Positions 16,868 to 24,478 of a stretch of DNA of 40,284 nt are shown here, one piece after another (the stretch's first letter is position 1; every line of letters begins with the position of its first letter). A program made the position numbers and the translations under genes. A model generated the notes under the pieces. That model saw only the letters and a list, made by a program, of their open reading frames with translations. It had not been told where the DNA came from and did no database searches. This DNA is from Falsochrobactrum ovis (lineage in GTDB: Bacteria > Pseudomonadota > Alphaproteobacteria > Rhizobiales > Rhizobiaceae), in contig NZ_QLMK01000018.1 in assembly GCF_003259955.1 (NCBI RefSeq), forward strand, positions 1 through 40,284, written 5' to 3'.

Positions 16868-18247
16868 ATGAACCCTGTCGTTCCTCCACGCATTTATGAC
16901 TGGACCGCCTTCCGCGCCGAGATTGACGGCATTCGGGTTTATGATGACCCCAAGCAGGTGGAATTACGCTCGCGTGATTACTTCTGGTACAGCCCCATTC
17001 TGACCGAAGATATCGGCCATTATGTTGGGGATCTTGTCGTCATTCCCAAAGATCAGGAAGAAGTAAAACGGATCGCCGCTGCAGCGGCAAAACTGCGCAT
17101 CCCCATCACTGTGCGCGGGGGCGGCACAGGAAATTATGGCCAATGCGTTCCGCTTGAAGGCGGCATTATCCTTGATATGACCAAGCTGGATCGCATCATT
17201 TCCATAGAGCCTGGCAAAGTTCGTGTGGAAGGTGGTGCACGCATTTCCCGCCTTGATGATGCGGCGCGTGAAACCGGTCAGGAATTGATGATGTATCCAT
17301 CGACCCGCCGCATCGCCACAATTGGCGGGTTTTTCTCGGGCGGTTCGGGAGGCATTGGCTCACTTCGACACGGAATGCTGCGCGATGATGGCAATGTGTT
17401 TTCGGTAAAAGTTCTTACGGTGGAACCGGAACCCAAAATCATCGAATTGACCGGCCGTGATATTCATAAAGTTCAGCACGCTTATGGAACCAATGGTATC
17501 ATTCTTGAGCTTGAACTCGGTCTTACCAAAGCAACGGACTGGATACATACTGCTGCATTATTCGATAGTTATGAGGCAACGCTAAAATTCTGCCTTAACG
17601 CGCTCGAAGAAAAGCTAGATTGCTATTTGCTAACGACAGTTGATCGGCGTTTTGCACGCTTTTACACCAAGTTTGGCGATCTATTCCCATCCGATAAAGA
17701 TGCAGTTTTCGCTATGATTGCGCCTGAAGAACGGGAGCGCTTTGCAGCGCTTGCTGCTGAATTTTCCGGCAAAATATCTTTCTCTATGACCCTTGAAGAG
17801 CTGCAAAAAGAAGGTCTGCAACCCGCATATGAATGCGGTTGGAACCACACAACACTTCAAGCGCTAAAAGCCGAAGAAGGTTGGACTTATCTTCAAGTGG
17901 CCTATCCTCGCCCGTTCGACCCCGCCCTTGTGATGCGTCAAATCGAGCGCTATGGCGACACCCAATATATGCATCACGAAATGGCCCGCCTTGAAGGTGA
18001 ATTGCAAATTTTTGGCCTTCCGCTTGTGCGCTTTCAGGGCCGAGATGCCATGTATCGCTTGATTGAAGAACTCGAACAAGTCGATGGCTGCGATATTTAT
18101 GACCCTCACGCCTATACTATCGAAGATGGCGGGATGAAGGAAATCGATAGCGCTCAGATTGAATTCAAAAAACTTGCCGATCCATATGGTCTTCTTAACC
18201 CGGGCAAAACCCGCGGCTGGACCGCCGATATGGCTTTAACTAATTAA
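16868..18247 (+). CDS. FAD-binding oxidase/dehydrogenase (GlcD/VAO type)
   Basis: The 459-residue protein has a PCMH-type FAD domain: VVIPKDQEEVKRIAAAAAKLRIPITVRGGGTGNYGQ, a central glycine-rich PSTRRIATIGGFFSGGSGGIGSLRHG block and a C-terminal LNPGKTRG motif. Such enzymes oxidise alcohols, hydroxy acids or amines with covalently or tightly bound FAD. The usual covalent-binding histidine is not obvious: the GGGTGNYGQ loop has none. It has GGGAG shortly before its ATG and starts three bases after the deaminase stop, so it clearly belongs to the same pathway. Cytoplasmic, with no signal peptide. Confidence 0.87.
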   Translation: MNPVVPPRIYDWTAFRAEIDGIRVYDDPKQVELRSRDYFWYSPILTEDIGHYVGDLVVIPKDQEEVKRIAAAAAKLRIPITVRGGGTGNYGQCVPLEGGIILDMTKLDRIISIEPGKVRVEGGARISRLDDAARETGQELMMYPSTRRIATIGGFFSGGSGGIGSLRHGMLRDDGNVFSVKVLTVEPEPKIIELTGRDIHKVQHAYGTNGIILELELGLTKATDWIHTAALFDSYEATLKFCLNALEEKLDCYLLTTVDRRFARFYTKFGDLFPSDKDAVFAMIAPEERERFAALAAEFSGKISFSMTLEELQKEGLQPAYECGWNHTTLQALKAEEGWTYLQVAYPRPFDPALVMRQIERYGDTQYMHHEMARLEGELQIFGLPLVRFQGRDAMYRLIEELEQVDGCDIYDPHAYTIEDGGMKEIDSAQIEFKKLADPYGLLNPGKTRGWTADMALTN

Positions 18248-18264
18248 ACCCAGGGGAACGAAAG

Positions 18265-19275
18265 ATGAAAAAGACACTTGCAATCGCTCTTGCAGCTTTG
18301 TCACTCGGCTTTTCGGCACAAATCGCCTATGCGTTGGATAAGGTAACGCTGGGCACCAATTGGCTGGCGCAGGCTGGTCATGGCGGTTTTTATCAGGCTG
18401 TCGCTGATGGAACCTATGAAAAATATGGTCTCGATGTGACCATTGAAATGGGTGGGCCTCAGGTAAATAACCGCCCCATGCTCGCAGCTGGACGGCTTGA
18501 TTTTCTTTTAACCGGCAATCTTTTGCTCTCTTTCAACAATGTGACAAACAATGTGCCAACCACTGTCATTGCAGCCTTCTATCAGAAGGACCCGCAAGCA
18601 ATTATGGCCCATGAAGGTGAGTATAAGGATTTCCAAGACCTCACCAATGCGGAAACGATCCTGATTTCCAAAGACGGTCAGTTCTCTTTCTGGCCATGGA
18701 TGGTAAAAGAATTCGGCTTTAAAGATGAGCAGTTACGCCCATATGGCTACAGCCTCGCGCAATTCTTGAGTGATAGAAAAGTTGCCCAGCAGGCCTATGC
18801 AACTGCTGAGCCGCTTTATGCCGAAAAGGAAGGTGCCAAAGTCACCACATTCCTTCTCGCAGACCAAGGCTATAATGGCTATTCCAACACGATCGAAACT
18901 CGGACCGAATTGGTTGAAAACAATCCCGATCTGGTTCAGCGTTTCGTTGATGCCTCGATCGAAGGCTGGAACAATTTTCTTTACGGTGACCGCAGCAAGG
19001 CCTATGAGCTGATCCTCAAGGATAATGCCGATATGACGGCCAAAACGCTTGATGCCGAACTTGCACGATTGAAAGAGCTTGAAGTTATCGACAGCGGCCA
19101 GACGCTTGAAAAGGGCATTGGCGCGATTGATATGGAACGCGTCAAACAATTCTACGAATTGGCCCGTAAAGCTGACATTATCAGTGGTGACGATCTGGAC
19201 ATGAACAAGGTTGCCACGGACGCTTTTGTTAATAAAGGCGTCGGTCTCGACATCAAGGCGAAACTCTCTCAATAA
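18265..19275 (+). CDS. NMT1/THI5-like ABC transporter substrate-binding protein
   Basis: The 336-residue periplasmic protein has a signal peptide (KKTLAIALAALSLGFSAQIAYA). It then has the NMT1/THI5/SsuA-like fold: VTLGTNWLAQAGHGGFYQAVADGTYEKYGLDVTIEMGG, followed by RPMLAAGRLDFLLTG. The family includes ThiY, which binds pyrimidine precursors of thiamine, as well as nitrate, sulfonate and riboflavin binders. With a cytosine-deaminase-like enzyme in the operon, a pyrimidine-like ligand is a reasonable inference. AGGGG lies at the right distance before ATG. It is placed after the enzymes instead of beside its ATPase and permease. Confidence 0.9.
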   Translation: MKKTLAIALAALSLGFSAQIAYALDKVTLGTNWLAQAGHGGFYQAVADGTYEKYGLDVTIEMGGPQVNNRPMLAAGRLDFLLTGNLLLSFNNVTNNVPTTVIAAFYQKDPQAIMAHEGEYKDFQDLTNAETILISKDGQFSFWPWMVKEFGFKDEQLRPYGYSLAQFLSDRKVAQQAYATAEPLYAEKEGAKVTTFLLADQGYNGYSNTIETRTELVENNPDLVQRFVDASIEGWNNFLYGDRSKAYELILKDNADMTAKTLDAELARLKELEVIDSGQTLEKGIGAIDMERVKQFYELARKADIISGDDLDMNKVATDAFVNKGVGLDIKAKLSQ

Positions 19276-19299
19276 AGGAGAGATCGGTAGCAAACCATA

Positions 19300-19950
19300 A
19301 TGTCAAACGGCATGAAAAATAACGAAATTGGCGCTCGGGATAAGGTTCTCGAGCGTCGCCGCCGTATTATGGATTCCATCCGTGCGGCAGCAATTGACGA
19401 ATTTGCTGAAAAAGGTCTTGCGGGTGCATCCACACAGAGCATTGCGCAACGCGCGGGCCTCACCAAACCGCAATTGCATTATTATATCACCAGCAAAGAA
19501 CAGCTCTATGAAGATATACTCCTGCTCATACTCTATGAATGGGAAGATATTTTCTTAGGCGCTTCCGTTGAAAATGATCCGGCTAGCGTAATCCGGCATT
19601 ATATTCGTCGCAAACTTGAATATAGCCAAAAAAATCCGAAGGCTTCACGTCTTTTCACCACTGAAATTGCTAATGGTGCGCCATTTTTAAGCCGCCACTG
19701 GGCGAAGCATGTTTCAGCAACTGATAATGCGGTAAAACTCATACAGACATGGGTGGATGAAGGCCGGATCAAACCGGTTGATCCATTGCTGTTTCAGATG
19801 CATATTTGGGCGGTGACCCAACATTATGCCGACTTTGAAGCGCAGGTCCGCAGCATGATGAAACTTGGTCCCAATGACCCTCTTGATCTCGAGCGCATAG
19901 AAAAAGAAGTCAGTGCACTTTTCCTTCGCGCTTGTGGGCTTGAGTTGTAA
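19300..19950 (+). CDS. TetR-family regulator, RutR-like
   Basis: The 216-residue protein has an N-terminal TetR helix-turn-helix (RRIMDSIRAAAIDEFAEKGLAGASTQSIAQRAGLTKPQLHYYITSKEQLYEDIL). Its C-terminal domain, with RRKLEYSQKNPKASRLFTTEIANGAPFL and WAVTQHYADFEAQV, resembles RutR, the uracil/thymine-responsive regulator. The TKPQLHYYI recognition helix is also close to RutR. It is the last gene of the operon, 24 bases after the binding-protein gene. The RutR-like palindrome at 13154-13167 is its probable operator, which would make it a local repressor of both divergent operons. Ligand unknown; a pyrimidine-like inducer is inferred. Confidence 0.88.
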   Translation: MSNGMKNNEIGARDKVLERRRRIMDSIRAAAIDEFAEKGLAGASTQSIAQRAGLTKPQLHYYITSKEQLYEDILLLILYEWEDIFLGASVENDPASVIRHYIRRKLEYSQKNPKASRLFTTEIANGAPFLSRHWAKHVSATDNAVKLIQTWVDEGRIKPVDPLLFQMHIWAVTQHYADFEAQVRSMMKLGPNDPLDLERIEKEVSALFLRACGLEL

Positions 19951-20068
19951 AAACGCTATACTGTTTCCTACTCAACAATCGACGTCAAATAAGTTTTCGG
20001 TTGTGTAATCCTATTGCATTTATACTAAAAATTGCGTTAGAGTTAAGCTAGATTAAAGTATAGGACAA

Positions 20069-20137
20069 TGCATCGACCACCGTTGGCGGGGACGATGCAC
20101 TTAGGAGGCAGGTTCTTTGGGGGAGGAGCCTGCCTCC
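20069..20137. other. Two adjacent perfect hairpins, possible structured RNA
   Basis: TGCATCG (20069-20075)/CGATGCA (20093-20099) and GGAGGCAGG (20104-20112)/CCTGCCTCC (20129-20137) form two perfect stems separated by four bases in the 414-base gap after the TetR gene. Neither is followed by a good T run on either strand, so they are not ordinary terminators. On the minus strand the second loop reads CTCCTCCCCCAAAGAA, an anti-Shine-Dalgarno sequence like the other C-rich loops in this window. The transcribed strand is not determined. The rest of 19951-20286 is AT-rich, with no gene seen. Confidence 0.5.
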
Positions 20138-20286
20138 AAATGATTTAATATTTCCAGAGCAGATTAATTAGAATAATATTTCAATCTTTTGAAGTAGTTA
20201 TCAAGCTCGTCACCATCTTTCGTTAAAAAGATAAGACGGCTAGATAAAGATAAGCGAGTAAAGCAAAGCAGATAAGCGAAGCGAAT

Positions 20287-20322
20287 AAAAGCGCCAAACT
20301 GCCGCGACAGTCTGGCGCTTTT
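20287..20322. terminator. Bidirectional terminator after the glycine betaine operon
   Basis: AAAAGCGCCAAACTG (20287-20301) and CAGTCTGGCGCTTTT (20308-20322) form a long stem with one mismatch and a six-base loop. The A and T runs on either side let it act on both strands; its main client is the leftward gene ending at 20365. Confidence 0.85.
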
Positions 20323-20364
20323 ACTATGCTTTAAGGCTTAAACTTTCCAAAAATTCTTTCAGCC

Positions 20365-21231
20365 CTATTTTGCAAGCCATTCCTTGATACGGTCTGGATT
20401 ATTCGCGATATATTTTTCCACTGCCTGCTCGTAAGAAGTTTCTTGTGCTTCGAACATTGCAGTTTCCAGTTCTGCAATCGGAATACTCATATTGGTAAGC
20501 AAAGCTACAACTTCAGGATTATCTTCCTTCAAGCCCTTACGAGCGATTGCATCAATATGCTCGGCACCGCCAAGCGCTTCTTGCGGATCATCAATATAGC
20601 GCAGCTTATATTTGCCAAACATCCAATGCGGGCTCCACGATGTGGCAACAAACCATCCATCCGTGCGTGTCGCCCGGTCCACCGTTGTCAGCATTGCGGC
20701 TTCACTGGAAATATTGAGCTTGTAATCAAGGCCATATTTTTCAATCGCTTCCTGAGAAAGACGGGTGAGTCCTGCCCCCGGATCGATGCCTTGAATTTCC
20801 CCCTTTAGCTTTTCGCGAATTTCCGGCTTTTTCAGATCTTCAATAGAACTGATTTCACTCTCCGGAATATATGTAGGCACAATCCAGCCAAGCTTTGCGC
20901 CTTCGTAGAGAGGCCCCAGATTGTCTACTTTATCTTCAATCCGCTTATAATAATCCGCATGCGTTTCGGGCAGCCATGCCATCATCATCGCGTCAATGTC
21001 ACCACGGCTCACACCTTGATAAAGCGGCGCAACGTCAGTCTGTACCAGCTCTACTTTCTGACCGAGATTATCTTCGATCAATTTGGCGGCGAGTTTAGTC
21101 ACGAATTCGGCATCCGACCAAGGTGCCCAACCGATTTTTACCGTTTTGGTTTCTTGCGCAAAAGCTGCGCCTGCGGTTATCGCACTCGCCACTAGAGCAG
21201 TGAAACCGAGTTTTGCTATTTTGGCTAACAT
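20365..21231 (-). CDS. proX: Glycine betaine/choline ABC transporter substrate-binding protein (OpuAC/ProX)
   Basis: The 288-residue protein has a signal peptide (LAKIAKLGFTALVASAITAGAAFA) and the OpuAC fold. Tryptophans that could build the aromatic cage for a quaternary ammonium group are seen in GWAPW near the mature N-terminus, in MMAWLPETH and in ATSWSPHWMF. The start at 21231 has GGGAG eight bases upstream; the longer frame adds a non-signal extension. It is the last gene of a proV-proW-proX operon on the minus strand. Ligand (glycine betaine, proline betaine or choline) is inferred from family. Confidence 0.9.
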   Translation of the reverse strand: MLAKIAKLGFTALVASAITAGAAFAQETKTVKIGWAPWSDAEFVTKLAAKLIEDNLGQKVELVQTDVAPLYQGVSRGDIDAMMMAWLPETHADYYKRIEDKVDNLGPLYEGAKLGWIVPTYIPESEISSIEDLKKPEIREKLKGEIQGIDPGAGLTRLSQEAIEKYGLDYKLNISSEAAMLTTVDRATRTDGWFVATSWSPHWMFGKYKLRYIDDPQEALGGAEHIDAIARKGLKEDNPEVVALLTNMSIPIAELETAMFEAQETSYEQAVEKYIANNPDRIKEWLAK

Positions 21232-21268
21232 AATTTCTCCCTTCCTAATTTTTCCAGTTCCCATTTTG

Positions 21269-22186
21269 TCAGACTTGTTGTTTCCGTAAGGGCGAATTTG
21301 GTTCTTTGTCCGAAACTCTGCGCGCGGGAACCAGTTTTTTGAAGAAACCCATTAGCCCGCTAGATCCCCCTTTGCCGAAGCTTTGTGTGATGCGATCAAT
21401 GATAACGGCGAGAATGACGACAGCGAGGCCACCTTCAAAACCTTTGCCCACATCAAGACGCTGAATGCCTGTAAGAACCGTATTGCCAAGGCCACCCGCA
21501 CCAATCATCGATGCGATAACCACCATTGAGAGCGACAACATGATAGTTTGGTTCACCCCTGCCATTATGGAAGGCAGCGCATTGGGAAGCTGCACTTTGA
21601 ATAGAAGTTGGCGAGACGTACAACCAAAGGCGAGACCCGCTTCCACAAACTCATTATGAACTTGACGAATGCCTAAATTCGTTAGCCGCACCACCGGCGG
21701 CATCGCGAAAATAACTGTCGCAATGGTGCCCGGCACTGCGCCAAGCCCGAAAAACATGGCTGCTGGAATGAGATAAACAAAAGCCGGCATTGTCTGCATT
21801 AGATCGAGAATTGGCCGCACGATTGATGCGACCGAATCGTTTCGCGCCATCGCAATTCCAAGCGGAATCCCGATCACCACCGCGACAATCGTCGAAGCCA
21901 GTACGAGCGATAGGCTTTCCATCGTCCCGTTCCACAGCCCCATATGGATGATCAGACCCAGAGCCAGTGCTGTAAAAATTGCAAATTTCCAGCTAACGCG
22001 CCATAGCGCCAGCAAAGTTAGAATAGCGACACCTAAAAAAGATGGAATTGCAATCAGTAAGTTTTGAATACCATCAGTTAAAAAACCGATGATAGCTGCA
22101 ATCGTATCAAGCGCAGGGGTAAAATGATCAAGAGTATAATTGACCGCTACGTCTGCCCAATCGCCGATATTAAAATTCAGTTCCAT
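21269..22186 (-). CDS. proW: Glycine betaine ABC transporter permease (ProW type)
   Basis: The 305-residue membrane protein has a soluble N-terminal stretch, about seven hydrophobic segments, and the BPD_transp_1 coupling region VRLTNLGIRQVHNEFVEAGLAFGCTSRQLLFKVQLPNALP. GVNQTIMLSLSMVVIASMIGAGGLG is highly typical of ProW/OpuAB. It lies 37 bases upstream of the proX start and 97 bases downstream of the proV stop. The C-terminal tail is cytoplasmic and basic. Confidence 0.93.
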   Translation of the reverse strand: MELNFNIGDWADVAVNYTLDHFTPALDTIAAIIGFLTDGIQNLLIAIPSFLGVAILTLLALWRVSWKFAIFTALALGLIIHMGLWNGTMESLSLVLASTIVAVVIGIPLGIAMARNDSVASIVRPILDLMQTMPAFVYLIPAAMFFGLGAVPGTIATVIFAMPPVVRLTNLGIRQVHNEFVEAGLAFGCTSRQLLFKVQLPNALPSIMAGVNQTIMLSLSMVVIASMIGAGGLGNTVLTGIQRLDVGKGFEGGLAVVILAVIIDRITQSFGKGGSSGLMGFFKKLVPARRVSDKEPNSPLRKQQV

Positions 22187-22283
22187 GGTTACTGTCCATT
22201 CGGATCGTGTGTTCTTGACGAGCTAGTTGTATGTTTCCAACAACTGGAAATTCTCGCCGGATAACCGGCAAATCATTACGCAG

Positions 22284-23465
22284 TCAGACCGCCCGTCCGA
22301 GCGTTTCCAATAGGGCAGACTTGCTGATCGCCCCAATGTAACGATTACGCCGATCAACCACCGGAAGCGGCCAAGGGGTCTCCGCCACTCGAAGCAGAAG
22401 CTCCGAAAGTGGCGCATCCGCGGCTATGGTTGCGCTGCTGACTTCTGCCTTGCTTGGCGAACCGCCTGCAGCAGATAAATCTTGCCGCGAAACAACGCCC
22501 TGGTAAATTTGATCAGAATCGACCCACACACCATAGTCTTTTCCGCTAGCATTCAGCCGATCCAGGGCGGTAGTTTTTTGCGAAGGATCAAGCACAATCA
22601 GCTCGTCCGGGCTTGCTACGTCAGCGGCTGTAAAAACCCGCGAAACATCGACATTGCGAAAAAAAGATCGCACATAATCCGTTGCCGGAGCAGACACAAT
22701 CTCGCTTGGCGTGCCGATCTGAATGATCTTGCCGTGCTGCATAATGCAAATCCGGTCGCCAATACGCATGGCTTCATCAAGATCATGGCTGACGAATATA
22801 ATAGTGCGGCTTTGCTGTGCTTGTAGTCGCTTCAGCTCGTCCTGCATTTCCGTGCGGATCAAAGGATCAAGCGCAGAAAACGCCTCGTCCATCAAAAGAA
22901 TGGTCGGCTCACTGGCAAGCGCACGGGCCAAACCTACCCGTTGCTTCATACCCCCCGACAATTGGTCGGGCATGCTATTTGCATAGGGTTTGAGACCAAC
23001 AGCATCCAATGCTGTCAACGCTTTTTCGTACCGCTCGGCTTCACCTATTCCGGCAACTTCAAGCCCAAACGCCGCATTATTCAAAACGGTACGATTGGGA
23101 AGCAATGCAAAGGATTGGAAAACCATGCTCATGTCACGACGGCGAAGATCAATTAAATCGCGCTTGGACATTTTGACGATATCACGACCGTCGATTTCAA
23201 TAGAACCGCAGGTCGGTTCAATAAGCCGGTTGAGCAACCGTAAAAGAGTGGATTTACCTGAACCAGACAAGCCCATGATGACGAATACTTCACCCTCGAA
23301 TATATCGAAAGCCGCGTCATCTACACCAATAGTCGCACCATAATCACTATGAATTTGGGCTTTTGATTGGCCTGCGCGCAATTCCTGCATTGCACGATCC
23401 GGGTCGTCGCCGAAGACTTTATAAACGCTCTTTAAGCTTATCTTTGTCTGAGCAGGCGACTTCAT
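22284..23465 (-). CDS. proV: Glycine betaine ABC transporter ATP-binding protein (ProV type, CBS-like C-terminus)
   Basis: The 393-residue ATPase has Walker A MGLSGSGKSTLLRLLNRL, Q-loop MVFQSFALLPNRTVL, signature LSGGMKQRVGLARAL, Walker B LLMDEAFSALDP and H-loop VSHDLDEAMRIGDRI, the last typical of ProV/OpuAA. The C-terminal 130 residues are a CBS-type regulatory region (GVVSRQDL, then DRRNRYIGAISKSALL), used in this family for osmosensing. ATG 23465 follows GGGAAT; an earlier ATG at 23495 has no ribosome-binding site. First gene of the leftward operon. Confidence 0.93.
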   Translation of the reverse strand: MKSPAQTKISLKSVYKVFGDDPDRAMQELRAGQSKAQIHSDYGATIGVDDAAFDIFEGEVFVIMGLSGSGKSTLLRLLNRLIEPTCGSIEIDGRDIVKMSKRDLIDLRRRDMSMVFQSFALLPNRTVLNNAAFGLEVAGIGEAERYEKALTALDAVGLKPYANSMPDQLSGGMKQRVGLARALASEPTILLMDEAFSALDPLIRTEMQDELKRLQAQQSRTIIFVSHDLDEAMRIGDRICIMQHGKIIQIGTPSEIVSAPATDYVRSFFRNVDVSRVFTAADVASPDELIVLDPSQKTTALDRLNASGKDYGVWVDSDQIYQGVVSRQDLSAAGGSPSKAEVSSATIAADAPLSELLLRVAETPWPLPVVDRRNRYIGAISKSALLETLGRAV

Positions 23466-23495
23466 ACTGTTATTCCCGTATAAATTACCATGCAT

Positions 23496-23942
23496 TATGT
23501 TAACCCCGCTGTGCTGGCGGACTTAATCTCCTTTTGTTGAACAAAAAAACCCTCCTCTCGAGCCATGAGCCCGAGAAATACTTGTAACTCAACAAGCCCT
23601 TGAGGGTGATGATTGACGATTGATTGGTTTTTATATCTAGCATTTCGCGACATGTCCACCCGCAGCCGTGAATTCAGTCATTATGCACCGTTCCCATATT
23701 ATATTTTCTAAGGTGCACGACGAACGAGAAATGGAAGTAGCATCGCTTCCCCACGAAATTACCCATTCTAACTTTGATACTATTCTGTTCGGAGAAAAAG
23801 ACAGCGGCAAGCTGCGACAAATAAGGTACTAGCTGCGACATTGGCCCCTAGAATTGGCACCAATATTATCGATCAATTATGATCTTATTCGGCATAAACT
23901 GCGGAATTTAATTTTTAATCAGATCAGACTTAAATAAAGAAA
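23496..23942. other. Upstream region of proVWX
   Basis: About 450 bases without a gene. They must hold the leftward proV promoter. The only clear pattern is a 10-base direct repeat at 23810 and 23831, listed separately. No protein-like frame was seen. Confidence 0.45.
23810..23840. repeat. Direct repeat with 21-base period
   Basis: AGCTGCGACA occurs at 23810-23819 and 23831-23840. The start-to-start distance of 21 bases is two helical turns, so a dimeric DNA-binding protein could contact both copies from one face. It lies some 345 bases upstream of the proV start. Confidence 0.5.
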
Positions 23943-23966
23943 CGGCGCAAATATTGATCCGCGCCG
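23943..23966 (-). terminator. Terminator of the leftward SDR-to-NTF2 operon
   Basis: CGGCGC (23943-23948) pairs with GCGCCG (23961-23966) around a 12-base loop. On the minus strand the stem is followed by TTTCTTTATTT. It lies about 30 bases past the stop of the gene at 23997. Confidence 0.65.
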
Positions 23967-23996
23967 CTTACTGCTCAAACGTTTTTCAGGCTTGAT

Positions 23997-24467
23997 CTAA
24001 CGATAAGCCATATAGCCGACAAAGCCGGTGATCTTCCATTTGCCATCATTTTTCCGACAGAAATAGAGCGTTTGCCAATTCAGGCGATCCTGCGAACCAT
24101 CTGCTTTTGCTACGGTTCCATCGAATTTCTTTCGTGCCACGGCCACATCGCCGTTAATATCGATGACGCTAAGATTGGTAGCGCGATAAAGAGCTTCTTC
24201 TAAAGGTTCTGCATATTCGGTAGCAGCGGTTTCAGCGGCCTGGCGCAACCATTCATCACGATAGGAAGTAAGAGTATTAAAGGTCGCATCCCATTTGTCC
24301 GGGTCACGCTCTCCATGCGCATGGATACCAAGAAATCTTACCTCATCAAAATCATCGGCAACCATCGACCAATCTTGATTGAGGAATGCTGAAATATCTC
24401 GCTTTACAAGCATATCCCAGATTTGCTCTCGGTCCGGATCATTCGTAAATGGATTAGAATTCGTCAA
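23997..24467 (-). CDS. NTF2/SnoaL-like small protein of unknown function
   Basis: The 156-residue protein has no signal peptide. It looks like an NTF2-like (SnoaL/DUF4440) cone-shaped fold: an N-terminal helix REQIWDMLVKRDISAFLNQDWSMVADDF, a middle helix, and C-terminal strands ATNLSVIDINGDVAVARKKFDG and LNWQTLYFCRKNDGKWKITGFVGYM. This fold occurs in isomerases, lyases and ligand-binding proteins, and the reaction cannot be inferred. It begins 11 bases after the PLP-enzyme gene and is the last gene of that operon, so it probably acts in the same pathway, for example on the aldehyde, keto or enamine product. Confidence 0.75.
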   Translation of the reverse strand: MTNSNPFTNDPDREQIWDMLVKRDISAFLNQDWSMVADDFDEVRFLGIHAHGERDPDKWDATFNTLTSYRDEWLRQAAETAATEYAEPLEEALYRATNLSVIDINGDVAVARKKFDGTVAKADGSQDRLNWQTLYFCRKNDGKWKITGFVGYMAYR

Positions 24468-24478
24468 ACTAGCCTCCT

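Noticed and set aside
18733-19293. 186-codon minus-strand frame
   Set aside because: It is antisense to the NMT1-like binding protein, which has a signal peptide, a ribosome-binding site and operon context.
20069-20137. Hairpins as ordinary terminator of the TetR gene
   Set aside because: Neither stem is followed by a T run on the plus strand; a true terminator is present further on at 20287-20322.
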